The notes beneath the pieces are model-generated. The model was given only the letters and a program-made list of their open reading frames with translations. It was not told the DNA's origin and ran no database searches. A stretch of 64,000 nt of DNA from assembly GCA_027625915.1 (NCBI GenBank), contig JANTQA010000009.1, forward strand, positions 1 to 64,000. Reading direction: 5' to 3'. The position numbers and the translations under genes are program-made. Position 1 is the stretch's first letter, and each line of letters begins with the position of its first letter. This stretch comes from Anaeramoeba flamelloides. Lineage: Eukaryota; Metamonada; Anaeramoebidae. Below are positions 51,140-63,921 of this stretch, one piece after another.

Positions 51140-51642
51140 CATCAAAATTTTTATTTTTAATTCCATTTTTAACTACAAATAATACACACCTTAAATTGAT
51201 ATATCTCTAAAAATATAGTTTTTTTTTATGAAATTCAATTTTTAGATTTAACCCAATTTACTAAATCTTAGTATCACAAATCGGAAGACGTTTAATTTAC
51301 CTCTAATTAAAATTATGTTATTAATTTTAGAAAAAAATAAAAAATAACTTCGTGAATGATATGGGTAACTTTTATTTGTAAAAATAATTATTTCACTTTT
51401 TTTTTTTTTTTTTTCAAACAAAAGTTATTCAATTCCAAGTTCATTTTTACTATCTTTCTTGAATTAATAGGAAAAAAATAATGATTTAAAAAATTATATA
51501 TACTCAATTTGTATTACTAAGATTTAGTAAATTGGGTTAAATCTAAAAATCAAATTTCATAAAAAAAAACAAATTTTTAGAGATATATCAATTTGAGGTG
51601 TGTATTATTTATATTTAAAAATAGAATTAAAATTAAATTTTT
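51140..51642. mobile_element. Fold-back element, ~0.5 kb
   Basis: Arms at about 51140-51290 and 51505-51642 are reverse complements: AATACACACCTTAAATTGAT against ATCAATTTGAGGTGTGTATT, and GATTTAACCCAATTTACTAA against its complement. Centre is AT-rich with no gene. Confidence 0.85.
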
Positions 51643-52385
51643 GTGATTCGTTTCCTTAGAAAAAATTAAAAAATTTTTTTAAAAAAATCCAATTAAAAAG
51701 AAAAATAAAAATTGCAAAATTTCAACAAAAATCAAAATTTATCTTTATTTTTAAATATTAAACAATTGAAATTGAAAAATGATTATATTCAATCATTTTT
51801 GAATTTTAAAATAAGAATAAAATTTTCAAAAAAAAACAAAAATCGACTATTTTTAATTCATTTTTAATAAAAAAAAATGAGAAAAAAATTGGCACAAACA
51901 TTATAGTATAGGGAAGGGTTTGGAATATTTTAAAAAAAAATTTCATGTGAAATATTTGATTGACAAAAATCGCCTAATGTTGGACGATAAGTTGGAACAT
52001 ATATTAGGTTATTTTAGTCACTAACCACTCTAGAGAAGTATAATATGTTGTTTAAAACTTTGTTAGGAGCACTAGAAAAAATGATCAGTCCTAATATGCT
52101 ATTTTGGTACAAAATCTTAGAAAATTAAACAAAATATTTTCAAAAAGAAAAAATTAATTAATGTTTATTTGGAAAAAAACAAAAAAACTTCACAATTACC
52201 TTCATTGAGTTTGTTTCTAGATTTGAAAAGATCTCTTGATACTGTCAATTCTAAAATAAATTGAACAACATTTTCATTTGGCTTTCCAAAAAAATCAAAG
52301 AATTAAAATTATCTGAAAGCCCCTATTCTAGAAGTGGTAACAGAATATAACCCTAATTAGTAAATTAAAAACTATTAATATTTCC
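51643..52385. other. AT-rich, no gene seen
   Basis: Nothing recognised. Confidence 0.5.
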
Positions 52386-52389
52386 AAAT

Positions 52390-53360
52390 AGATTTTAAAA
52401 AATTTTTGGAATACTAAATGAAAATTTTTTCCAATTTACTTTGCAACAGATAGTAACCATTGTGAAAAAAAATTGGGTCAAGCTGAAATTTTTTTTCCAT
52501 TTTTTAAATTGTAAATATGAACAAAATGGTTTTTTGAAAGGATCATTTTCTGAAAAAGTATTACTCTTATGAAAAAAAATATTAACCATTTCTAATTAGA
52601 AAATATGGAGTTGGTTTCGAAACACAAATTTCAAAAACTTTAGTATTTCTCTGGAGTGCTAAAATGACAAAACTTTGATTTTAATTGGAAACTTTACTAA
52701 AAATGTGATTTTATTTTAATTCAATTATCTCAAAAGTTCTTGTTTTTAATTGATAATATGACCAAAAATGAATTTTCTTTTTAATTAAGATTCTTGTAAT
52801 GCCCTTTAATTAGGTCTTGAGATATTCTAAAATTTCTGATTTTTGTTATTTTGAGGTTTTTATTGTAAAACCTTACTAGAAAATCAACAATTTATCAAAA
52901 AATACCATTTTTGGAAAATCTGGTTTTTATAGTTTAATAAATTGTTTCTTTATAAAACCATTTTATCAATTCAAATAAATTCTATAGTATAAACATTAAA
53001 CAGAAGTAAGGGATTTAATTATATTCTCAATCTTTAAATTCTTATTTTTAGTAAAGTTTACAATTAAAATTGAACTTTTCTTGTTTTAACACTCAAGAGA
53101 AATACTAAAGTTTTGAAATTTATGTTTCGAAACCAACATCAGATCACCTAAAAGGGTATTGTTAATACTTTCTCTCAAAAGGTTAACACTTTTTCAGAAA
53201 ATGATCCTTTCAAAAAACCATTTTGTTCCAATTTACAATTTAAAAAATGAAAAAAAATTTCAGCCTGAACAATTTTTTTTAATGACACAATTTTTTTTCA
53301 CAATGGTTATTTCACAATTAAAAAAATTGCGCAATATTATTTATTGCGAAATATGTAATA
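52390..53360. mobile_element. Fold-back element, ~1 kb
   Basis: Arms of about 315 bp (52390-52705 and 53045-53360) share in inverse order AAACCATTTTGTTC, AGGATCATTTTCTGAAAAAG, TTTCGAAACC and AGTATTTCTC. About 340 bp of unique AT-rich centre. Arms have several indels, so older than the 2.2-kb element. Confidence 0.85.
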
Positions 53361-54405
53361 AATTGTGTAATTGGAGACTAATTGTGGAATAAAACCTTTA
53401 TTTTTCAATTTACCAATTATATAAGGAAAAACACTAAAATATAACTGAATTTGAATTTTTCAAGAGATCTTAAAACAAATTTATACTTTAATTTTTTTTT
53501 TTTTTTTAGAAAAATGTTTTTTTAACACCAATAAATGATTACAAATTAGGAATTTAAATAAAGCCAAATATTAAATTGTTTAAATCTCAAAAATAGTAAA
53601 AATTCTGTCACAGTACTTTACTGTTAGAAATAATTGTTATTTTTTGTAATAACATCTTCTTTTCAAAAAACAACAAAAACAAAATTTGAAATTTGAAAAC
53701 ATTTGCTAATTTCGGTAAAGAAGAGAAACTAGTTTGAAAATGTTAAACCAATTAAATTCTTTACAAATTGAAATGTATTCTTTTCTCCATTTTTTAAGTT
53801 GGATTGTTGTTGATCGAACATTTAAATCATTTGTAAACAATGTTTACGAATTATTTGTTTTTTTTTTTTTTTTTTGAAAACAATAAATAGGTTGTTACTT
53901 CAAAAATGTAATTTTCACAACAGAATATATCTATTTAAATCTTTGTTTTCTTTGTTTGCTTCCAATTGTTGTTTATTTTGGAGATCCATGAAATAAATAA
54001 TTTTTTTTGTATTATAGAGAGATTTCTTTGATTTTCTTTTATGTTAGCCATCTCTAAAGTGGAATAATAAACCTCACAAATTGATTCTCTTTCGATTTCT
54101 AAGGGTTATTTTTTGTATAAAATAAATTACGAAATAAGTGACTTATTGTGTAATAAATTAAATTTCTTTATAATTTTAATTACGAATATTGTGACTTATT
54201 TAGCAATTTGTGTCTAGTTTCGCAATTTGAAACAAATTTCGTAATTTGGTTTATATTAAGCAAAGGGTCTAATCATTATCTCGAATTTCACTAATTCATT
54301 ATTTTTGATCCTTTTTTCAAAAAAAACTTTTATCCGGTACAGTTGATATATTGTTGAAAAATGATCGACAATAAAACACTTAATCTGATAATTTGAAAAT
54401 GTTAT
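53361..54405. other. AT-rich, no gene seen
   Basis: No gene. It may be a diverged extension of the duplication seen at 54.4 kb. Confidence 0.4.
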
Positions 54406-54409
54406 TGTA

Positions 54410-54790
54410 GAATTTTTTGAAGAGACAAACCCTTAACAAATTCAAAAAAAAGAAGGATTTTTAATGATTCAAGCTATTTTAATTTAAAAAAGTGAGTAAT
54501 TTTTACTTTTTCAAAAATATGAGTAACATAAAAAGCTTTTTTTAAAAACTATTAATTTTAGATAAAGTGAGGATTAATTTCAATTTTATTTTGACATAAG
54601 CACTCACATTTTTTTAAATCTTAAAACAAGAAAAAATGCTTCTTCTAAGTATATTCTTCACTTTTTTGTTTTTTAAAAAAAGAGAAGTTTTTTCAATTTT
54701 TATAAAAATCCTAAACCACCAAAAAAAGTTTTGAAAATGGTTTCACAGTTTTTTAAAATAACTGGGTGAAGTCAAAACTCAAAAATAATG
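54410..54790. repeat. Direct segmental duplicate of 18.64-19.03 kb
   Basis: See the partner segment. Order and orientation are conserved and a B-box fragment follows in both places. A MITE has inserted at the right-hand border here but not at 19.0 kb. Confidence 0.8.
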
Positions 54791-54800
54791 GGTTAACATA

Positions 54801-54997
54801 CAGCCAGTCTCATTTTTAAGGCACAAACTTTGATGGTAATTTAAGGCACAATGAAATTTCACTTTTAGGTACATTTTTTCGGATTGTGTTTTCAAAGTAA
54901 TAATTTTACAGTAATTGAAAATTTTGTGTCTAAAAGTGAAATTTTGTTGTGCCTTAAATTACCATCAACGTTTGTGCCTTAAAAGTAGGACTGACTG
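54801..54997. mobile_element. Tc1-type MITE, copy 3 (diverged)
   Basis: Starts CAGCCAGTCT, ends GGACTGACTG, flanked by TA. Shares the TTAAGGCACAA and GGTAATTTAAGG words with copies 1 and 2, but the centre differs. A related subfamily. Confidence 0.88.
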
Positions 54998-55039
54998 TAA
55001 ATAAAAAAAAGTGAGATGAAAAAAAAAACCATCAAACAA

Positions 55040-55172
55040 ACCTGGTTCAAGATCTGTTCTAATATGCTTCTTAAATCTCCTTCTTTTGTGCATTAGGTCA
55101 CATTCTTGACAAGAATTTTCTTCACAATCGTGCAATAAACTACAGCGGCAATATTTCGAACACCATCACACC
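55040..55172 (-). pseudogene. B-box zinc-finger fragment
   Basis: Minus-strand frame reads WCSKYCRCSLLHDC, EENSCQECDLMHKRRRF, KKH, IRTDLEPG: Cys/His spacing of a B-box. A stop lies just before the first Trp, and no start is seen. A possible donor CCAG|GTTTGT follows, so this may once have been an exon. Inverted partner at 56480. Confidence 0.6.
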
Positions 55173-55179
55173 ATATTGT

Positions 55180-56475
55180 TTTCTTGTTGTTGTTGTTGTT
55201 GTTTTTTTCTTTTTTTGGATGGATTGAAGGATTAGTAGTGATCATTTTTGTTCACGGTGGGGTTTTTAATTGGAGAAAAGTAGAGTAATTGGGTATTGAA
55301 TAAATTATAAAGGAGTGAAGATCCAAGTTTAAAAAAAATGATTTCTTTTAAATTTCTTCAATTTCTTCTATTTCTATTTTGAAACTAAAGTATTTTTTCG
55401 AGTGCTTTTAATAATTATTAAACTCATCCAACGACAAAAACAACAACTTTGTTATTTTGTCAAATTGTTTTTTTGAAGTAGAGAAAATCTTTTTGTTTAG
55501 AGAGTTTGGACTAGTTTATGTTAATTTAAATTAGAAATAATGTGTAGATTGGATCGTGATGAGCATATATAGCCCGATTAAAGAAGACCCAAAATTTAAA
55601 ATGTTCATTTTGGAGATGAAAGAGTGTATTGGGTTGTTTAATAATTGAAAGAGAATTGGAATTTTCATCAAACCTCCAAGAGAATTATTTAATACTTTTT
55701 GAGTGAAAACCCACCAAAATAAAAAGTTTTGGGAATTGATGTTACAAAATAAAAGCAAAATGTACAATAGTTTCATTTGTTCAATTAAAATATTTTCTTG
55801 ACAATTGCACATTCCAATTCAACCAAAATATTTAAGGAGTAAGATCAACAAAGTTCTTTTCTCGATTTTATTTATCTTTTACAGAGAATAATAATTCTTC
55901 TAAACTTCTCTGACATATACAAAAGTTCTCCAACAACATCAACATCAATCAGTAAAAAAATTTTCGTATTCTTTTGAAAAAAAACTTTTAATAACCTTCA
56001 AAGAGGTTATTATTTTGGTTTTTGGTTGAGTTTAGGAATATCCGAAAATTCATATGTTTAATACTTTTTGAAAGGGTGGAGAAATTTGATACAAATCGAA
56101 AGAAAAGTAGTGAACTAGAATTCGAAGAAAACTAAGTAACCGAAGAAACGAATCAAAATAATTTTCACTACAACTTTCTTAGGACTTTTACCACACTTTG
56201 AGACAGTTTCTAACACTTTCAGAGGGGTTGAAAATTTTAGACAAGGAGAAAGGGAAGATCTAAGAACGAAGAAACTTGAAAATAAAATTAGGAATTCCAA
56301 AAAATCATTTTTATTACAAATTTACCTTCGGTAATTTAGTTTGACCGAAATACCCTTACCTTTCCAATTGAAAACCTAGAACAATAAACAAAAATGATCA
56401 CTACTAATCATTCAATCCATCCAAAAAAAGAAAACAAAACAACAACAACAAGAAGAAAACAATATGGTATGATGA
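55180..56475. other. Spacer between two inverted B-box copies
   Basis: The ends are inverted duplicates (GGATGGATTGAAGG... at 55213 and ...CAATCCATCC at 56420). The middle has no recognised gene; minus-strand frames at 55531-55812 and 56115-56300 have no domain. Confidence 0.55.
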
Positions 56476-56479
56476 TTTT

Positions 56480-56612
56480 CGAAATATTGCCGCTGAAGTT
56501 TATTGCAAGATTGTGAAGAAAACCTTTGTCAAGAATGTGATTTAATTCACAAAAGAAGAAGATTTAGAAACCATATTAGTACAGATCTTGAACAAAGTTT
56601 GGTTTGTAGTGA
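56480..56612 (+). pseudogene. B-box zinc-finger fragment, inverted partner
   Basis: Plus-strand frame reads FSKYCR, stop, SLLQDCEENLCQECDLIHKRRRF, RNHISTDLEQ. More decayed than the 55.1-kb copy, with two stops upstream and one Cys codon changed to a stop. Flanks also mirror the 18.5-19.4-kb locus. Confidence 0.6.
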
Positions 56613-56925
56613 TTTTTTTTTTCTTTTTTATTATTAATCTCTTTTTTTTTGAATTTTTTTGATGTTTTCTCTTCTCGTTCAAAAAATTCGACAATATTTT
56701 CAAATGATCTATTTCTGAGAGTGTATTGTAGTATTTTTTCATTTTATTTTTATTTTTAGCAAAAAACAAACAACTTTTTTTTTTCATAAGAACAATAACA
56801 ACAACAATAACCCGGCCGTTCCAACTCCACCATGAACGTTTGTAATATATTGAAATTGGTTTCCTGTTTTAAAATTTTATTCTGTAATACAAATCACAAC
56901 GATACCAAAGAAACTCTACAGAAAT

Positions 56926-57028
56926 CACAGGAAATTAGAGAAACCTCCAATCACATAATTTGCAAATTGTTAAATTACAGTATCTGTGAAATCACAGAAA
57001 TCACAGAAACCAAAATTATAGAAACCAA
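56926..57028 (+). repeat. Scattered 9-bp ACAGAAATC units
   Basis: AAATCACAG units occur singly and in short runs, between unique words, and close with AGAAACC. An eroded array. Confidence 0.75.
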
Positions 57029-57420
57029 ATTGTAGATCCTAAACCCTTCAATTTCAAAATGAGTTTTTGATTTGGTTTAAATGGGGACATTTTAAGGAAA
57101 AAAGTTTTCCCCAAAAAAAATAAATAATCCAAAATTCTCAACAGAGAGAATTGAGGGAATTTGGTTAACTTTCTTTTTTATCGATTTATTTATGAAATAA
57201 ACAAAAGAGATATCTACAACTTGACAAGTAACAATTTTTATAATAAACAAAAGAAGTGAAGATAACTTTAATAAAACTCTTAGTTTCTTTAAAGTAAAGA
57301 AAGAAATCATTCAGAGTAAATTCTCTTCGAAAATGGTTCTATGGTTCTATGGCACTAAAAACGAAAAAAATGTGAAATTGAAAACAAGAAAGAATTTGGT
57401 GAGAATTCTTATTTACAAAT
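57028..57420. repeat. Inverted segmental duplicate of 17.5-17.9 kb
   Basis: TAGATCCTAAAC, GATTTGGTTT, GATATCTACA and ACGAAAAAAATGTGA follow in the reverse order and strand of the 17.5-kb segment. Confidence 0.75.
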
Positions 57421-59418
57421 TATTTTGAGTTGTTTTTTATGATGAACAGATTAACACTCTTTACCACCTTAAATTTAGGGAGTAGTTTATTAGTTTACTT
57501 TTTTTAAGGCGAAAATAAAATAAATCAACATCAAATTTCCAATACTTTTCTCTTTTTTTGAAAAAAATACTTTGTATCCGTTGATTAAAGACATATCTTA
57601 TATTTTTTTTATTCTTTCTCATTTAAAAAACATTTCAAATTCTTGAAAAAAAAATTTTCATTCACCATTATTAGCAAAGATCTTCAATTTTACTAAATTG
57701 GAACAAATCTCAGGATTTAAACCGAGATTTCAAAAGCAATACATCTAAAATTTACTTTCAAATTACCCTTTTTCTTTTTATTAGAAATTTCATTTTTTTT
57801 TATTTAGGGTTTCTTCGATTTCTTCAATATCAATGATTTCTAAACTATTTTTCAAAAATAGTAAAACAGTTTAAACACCACGTATAAATAAAAAATGTGT
57901 ATTTGAAGTCAATTCATCAGAATTTGTTTGAAATTAATTTTTTAGTTTTTTTTTTTCAATTTTATTATTTGTTTTGGAGATTGAAAACAAAAATTAAAAG
58001 ACCTTAGTTTATAAACTGAATTTCAAAATTAGGGGCATTTAAAAGATGTTTAATTTTATTGTTATGTGTGATTAGTCAACTTAATATTCTCAAGCAAACA
58101 CCCATAAAACTACTATATTTAGTATCTAATTTAAAGAAACTGTCTTAATTAAAATAAATTATCCAAATGTTTATTTCATTTTTTTCGATTTATACTCAGA
58201 ATAATCGCCAATTTGATTCTTCTTTTTATTTTTTCATAAAAAGGTTCACAACAATTTGTCTTAAGAGTGAGATTAAAAAAAGCACTAATAAAAAGATTTT
58301 AAAATAACAAACTGTCAACTTTAAAAGAATGGTTTTAATCAAAACAAGTTTCTTTTCAAATTAGCTTGGATAATGAAAAAGATTCGATCTTGGGTGTACA
58401 AATTTGATGCGAAAGTTTGATCTTCTTTCCCATTTCATTTAGATCGGTTTAATAAAAAAGTTAGAATTTTGTTTGTTTGTTTTCTTTTCTTTTCTCTCTT
58501 TACTTTTTCTTTTCTTTTCTTTGTCTTTTTTTTTCTTTTCTTTTTTAAAAAACGTTGGAAATACAAAATCAATAGAGAGCAAAGTTTGGGATAAAATCAA
58601 ATGTGCAGTTATCGCTAATCTGATGAATTTAATCGAAAAGAGACTCAAATTGTTTTGAGAACATAAAGATGAAAGAATAAGAAATCCCTTTGAAAATGAT
58701 GAAAATCCATTTCAAAATGAAGGGCAAATTTTTTTTGTGATTTTTGAGATTATTTTATTTATTCTTTGATTTACAATAAGAAATAAAACATTTTATGGTC
58801 TTAAAGACATTTTATTTTGATTTCTGATTATTTATTTTATTTGTTGAGTTTTAGTTTTGACAAAATGTTATGAAACAATTTTTTTTTCGAGTGAAAATTT
58901 GCCCCTAATTTTGAAATTCAGTTTACTTGATATGAGTCTTTAGAAATTGATTGGAGAAGAGTTGTTTTCACTGGTTTGTCATGGTTCTTTATTAATCCAC
59001 AAAAACTGAGGATTTGGCATAGGAAAAATAACACAAGAAGTATTTTTTTTTTAAAAATTAAAAAGTACAAAAATGCTATTCTTATTTCATCAAAAACATG
59101 ATTTTGATGAGTATTAAGCATACACACAAAACAAAATTTTTTTTTGATCGAATGTGATCAAAAATTTTTAATACATTTATTTTTTTTTTAAAAAAAAAGT
59201 AATTGTTTCAAAGAAAAACGAAACCAATTGATGAAATGATCAACATACTGGATGAAGTTTGGAATAATTACCTCATAGGAAACTTCAAAAAACTTAGTCC
59301 AACCAACAAACAAAAGAATTAAAAAAGTTATTGAAAGATGAGGGTAGTCAATAAATTGGGTTTATTGATTTTTTGTAAATAAGAATAAAAATTAAGAAAC
59401 GTCATTTCAAAAATATTA
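57421..59418. other. AT-rich, no gene seen
   Basis: Two kb with no domain-bearing frame. A stretch at 58550-58730 (plus) has protein-like composition (SKVWDKIKCAVIANLMNLI) with one stop, but no family is recognised. Confidence 0.45.
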
Positions 59419-59983
59419 CAGTATGCTAACAAACTCGAGACACTAGATCAAATCTCGAGACAATTTTCACTTGAACATTTTTTTTTATTTGAGACACTTT
59501 TTTGGAGAGACACTTTTCTTGTGAGACATTTTTTTTTATTCGAGACATTTTAATTTTGATACTAAAGACATAAAAATAGTCAAAAAGGGGTCGAGTTGTA
59601 AACAAAAAACTAACACAAACGGTCTCGATCCATAGTTAATCTAGATACATTGAGATATTTTGCCATTGAAACAAAGGGAAATTTTCGAAAAAAATGAATT
59701 ATTTGAAAAACAAATATTAAAATCCTCTTGAAAATTGAGGAAACTTGCAAAGATATTGAATATTTTAAATAATGTAAATCTTGACTGAAAATTGTGTAAT
59801 CTTTTTTTTATTTTCCTTTAAATTCAGAAATTGCGGTTTAACTCTTCAAATAAACTCTCCCAAACAAATGTCTCAAAAAAGAAAATTTTTGTCTCGATTA
59901 TCGAAAATTGTCTCGCAAAAAAACTGTCTCACATGGAAAATGGACTAGATTAAAAAAAATATCTCGAGTTTGTAAGCATACTG
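59419..59983. mobile_element. Tc1-type MITE with CAGTATGCT ends, 565 bp
   Basis: Starts CAGTATGCTAACAAACTCGA and ends TCGAGTTTGTAAGCATACTG, flanked by TA on both sides. CTCGAGACA/TCTCG words recur inside both halves. No coding capacity. Confidence 0.92.
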
Positions 59984-59985
59984 TA

Positions 59986-60449
59986 GAACACTTTTTTATT
60001 TTTCCATAATTTTTATTTTTAATTAGTTACTTTGTTTTAATTTTGAAATAAAAGATTAATTAGTTTTAACTTATTATTAATGTTATTTGTATTTTAAATG
60101 AAATATCGAAAATTAAAAAAAAAATATTCCAAAATTTCATTTTTGGGTGTTTGGTTATTTTTGAAAAATAGTTTATATAAAACAAAAAAAAAACATTCTT
60201 TTTTATTATTCTTTTATTAAATTGAAATTGAAAATTTTTTCTATTTTATGAGATTTAATCGAAAGATGGAAATTGAGTTTTCCTATTTCTTAATTTCCAA
60301 ATGAAAAATAATAGAGAGAAAAAAAATCAATTTCTTCTATTTAAGTGTGTATGACAAATTTTCACTTTTAGGGTTTAGGGGATATAACAGTTCACACATT
60401 GTGAAAAATAGATTTCTTTTTGTTAATTAACTACAAAAGTTGTTTCCAG

Positions 60450-60493
<44 letters not shown>

Positions 60494-61224
60494 TTAACTC
60501 ATAAAAACTTAGAACAATTGGGTTTCTATTCAAGATCTCAAAAACTTTCAACCCATTTTTTTTCTTAATTTTTGTATGTTTTTTTGTTTTTCAATAAAAT
60601 AAATCTTAAATTAAAAAATATTTAAATGAAAAAAGAAAAAAAAAACAAGAATGTTTCATTTTATTAATAAAAATAAAAAAAAAACAAACAATTTCAATTT
60701 TGTTTCCAAAATAGAAAATAAAGATCAATAATAATATTTGATTTTTAATTTTTAATTTTATTTTGCTGAAACAAAATTCCAACAATGTAATTTCAAAAAA
60801 ATTGGAATTTAACAAAAAAAACAAACCCACACATAATGGAAATAATGTTTTAAATTTATTTGTCTCAAAAGATACTATTTCGATTAAATCAATAAATAAA
60901 AAAATATTTTCATTTATTATTTTGAATTATAAGAGTAAAAGAATTTCTATATATTTAAATATCAACCTTTAGAAAAAGCTTTCTTTTATTGTTCCTAGTT
61001 TACAACTTTTTTTTATTTTTTATGGAGAAAACAATTCATTTTATTCTTAATTTTCTTTGAATTTTTTGATTATTTCCAAATTTTTTTATTTTGTTTAAAT
61101 GAATCTTTTCTTTTTTTAATAGAATTATTCTACTTCTTCATTTATCTTTCGAATTTCTTCTTATCTTTTAACAAAAAAATAAATCGTAAAAAAAAATCAA
61201 TTCAAATTTTCTATTTTAAATTAT
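59986..61224. other. AT-rich, no gene seen
   Basis: Contains (TA)n at 60449-60488. Frames at 60606-60830 and 60763-60972 are opposite-strand low-complexity reads of one another. Confidence 0.5.
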
Positions 61225-63920
61225 TTGCAATTTCTTATTCAAAATTTAAATAAAAATTCAGAAAATAAAATTCTGAAAAAAAAAAAAAAAAACAACATCA
61301 ACTCAATATTCAAAGAAACTAAATTCACTGCCGTTGGAAGTGAAAAGTGTACCATTCACCAAAAGAAGAAACTGCCGAGGTATTGTAAGAGTTGTCAAAA
61401 ATTAATTTGCTCTGAACAAAGGTAACTTTGAACGTACCAATCATGAAACAATTACATTTGATCAACCAAATATAATGCGATTTTTATAAAGAATAAAGAA
61501 TTAATCAAAGAACAAAAGAAAACTATAAAAGGCTCATTTTCAAAAAATAAATGGAAAACTTTGAAACAATTGAATTCTGATGATGAAAAGAAGTTGGATG
61601 ATCAAAAAAACAAAATACACCGGAAAGATCAAAATTTTATAACACATAAAAAAAAAACTATTGAATTTGCTTGAACAAAATGAAACAAAATTAACTAATG
61701 AATTTTGTTTCAACAAAGTTCCAATCTTATGAATAATAAAAAAGAAACAATCAATAATTAAAAATTGTGAATCACAAAAACTTGCTCAACAAATTTCAAG
61801 AATTAGAGTCACAACATTAATCAAATAAAATTCATTTGAATTTTTTTAAATTATTTTCATAAATGGAATTAACTAAAAGTTTGAATCTAGTTTTTTTCTT
61901 ATTATTATTTTTTTATTTTTATCCCTTTTCTTTTCTTAAAAATAACTTTTTTCATTTTTGAACATATATTTTTAAAAAATAAAATAACTATTTAATTTTT
62001 GAACAATAATTTTACTATAAAAAGACTATTAAAAAAATAGAACAAGACAAACCAGAATTTACAATTTCTCTAGATTATATCAAGAACACAAAAATTTACC
62101 CAATTTGAATTTTTTTGTCTTGATCATAAAAAATTATTATGTAGTCATTTTGCAATTGTTGAATAATATCACTTGTCAAAAATCAAATAATTTCAAAAGA
62201 AAATGAAAATCCAAAATAAAATGGAAAAAAATTGATCAATGAAATCAAAAGATTAATTCAATCGAAAAATAGTGAATTTGTTGAAAAAAAAATTTCAAAT
62301 GAAAAATTAAATTGCTTGAAAAAGAAAAAGAAAAAAAAATCTTGATTTAGTTCTTAGAAATTATCAAAAAGTTAAATGAATGAAATGATACAAAATCCAT
62401 TCAACAAAAATGAATCTTGAAAATTATAATTGAACAAAATTAAAAATATTTGAACTTTAACAAACAATCAAATGAAATTCATCCCTAAAAAGAACTCTGT
62501 AATTTTGTCAAAAAATTTTAAGAATAATAATCAAAGAAATCCAAAATTTCAATAAAGATATGATGAAAATTATCAAAAGATCTATTGATCAATTATTTGG
62601 TATTGAAAAAAAAAAAATAATAATAATGAAAATGAAAAAGGAAATATTCAATTCATTTGTAATCCAAAATTTTAATATAAGGAGAATAGCATTTCATTTC
62701 AAATGAAGTGAATAAATAATTTACAAAACTGGAAATTAAATTTGCCTTTATGATCTCAATAAAACTCAAATTATTATTATTTCTGAAATTCAAATTTTAA
62801 AAAAGAAATTGTAATTTTCAATTCTTTTAGAAAATCAATTGAAGGGAAGGAAACAATAAATGCCCAAGATTTCAAGATCAAAATTGATTTTTTTTTATTT
62901 TTTGAGAAAGAAAAATTTTCTCATGGAGAAAAAGATCAAAGAAATAACCAAAATTTCAAGAAGGAAGAAGGAAAAAAGTTTTGATTGGAGACCAATTATT
63001 CAAAGAAGAAGAAGAAGAAGAAGAAGAAGAAGAAGAAGAAGAAGAAGAAGAAGAAGAAGAAGAAGAAGAAGAAGAAGAAGAAGAAGAAGAAGAAGAAGAA
63101 GAAGAAGAAGAAGAAGAAGAAGAAGAAGAAGAAGAAGAAGAAGAAGAAGAAGAAGAAGAAGAAGAAGAAGAAGAAGAAGAAGAAGAAGAAGAAGAAGAAG
63201 AAGAAGAAGAAGAAGAAGAAGAAGAAGAAGAAGAAGAAGAGTATGAAATTAATTTCAAAATAATTTAATGCAAAAGTTACCAAAATCCTATATTAATGGA
63301 TTCATTGATAAAGGATGAATTATTTGTAGAAGAAGAAGAATCAGAAATTTTTGTAAAAGAAAATCAATCCAAAATTTCAATAAAATCCTTCTAAAAATGG
63401 TGATCCAAGAAGCTTAAGGAGGCTTCAATTCAAAATTGAAGAAAGAAAATTCAATTCAAAAATCGATTGATTGATGGATTTGGATTGGGAATATCAAACA
63501 TTTCCATCGTAAAATGCGACAATAAAGGAAAAATCAATTATTTTGATCAAAATTGAAAAAATCAATCCCTAATTTGGAAGATTTATAGACAATCGATTGG
63601 GATACAAATAGAAGATTTAAACAATCCCAAAATGAAATAAAAATTTATTTTTTAATTAATTGGTCTGGGGATCCCAAATTTTACAGAAAAATTCTTCAAA
63701 AATGCTTGTTTATCAGATTAAAGAATTGGAAAATATATTGCTTTTCAATTCAAATGTGAACTAATCTTTGGAGATAGATAAGATTTGAATTTAGGATGTG
63801 GATGAAGGTAATATGGATAATAATAAATGGAACATATTCAGATCTTGGCTTTACTCATCAAAAACCAATATGGATATTGGAATGTGGATCAAGTCAAGTA
63901 GAGAATTTTTTTTTTTGAGC
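61225..63920 (+). pseudogene. Decayed B-box / coiled-coil / TLDc gene
   Basis: B-box at about 61341-61480: CTIHQKKKLPRYC KSCQKLIC, then, in another frame, FERTNHETITFDQ completes the finger. Lysine/asparagine-rich coiled-coil pieces in shifting frames follow (for example 61500-61660, LIKEQKKTIKGSF). The TLDc remnant at about 63430-63900 has DGFG, VKCDNKGK, IILIKIEK then FGRFIDN, a WGDPKFYRK stretch and YSDLGFTHQKP. TRIM-like proteins with B-box and coiled coil often end in an interaction domain; TLDc domains act in oxidation resistance and V-ATPase regulation. At least six stops or frame changes spread over the length, including G-poor ordinary sequence, so this is real decay, not only assembly noise. 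Confidence 0.62.
63003..63241 (+). repeat. (AGA)n/(GAA)n triplet array, about 79 units
   Basis: Pure triplet array of about 238 bp inside the decayed TLDc gene. Reads poly-Glu, poly-Lys or poly-Arg depending on frame; the frame of the gene would give Glu or Lys. Confidence 0.98.
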
Positions 63921-63921
63921 A

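Noticed and set aside
62860-63283. Poly-Arg, poly-Glu, poly-Lys, poly-Ser and poly-Phe proteins
   Set aside because: Five frames of the same GAA array.
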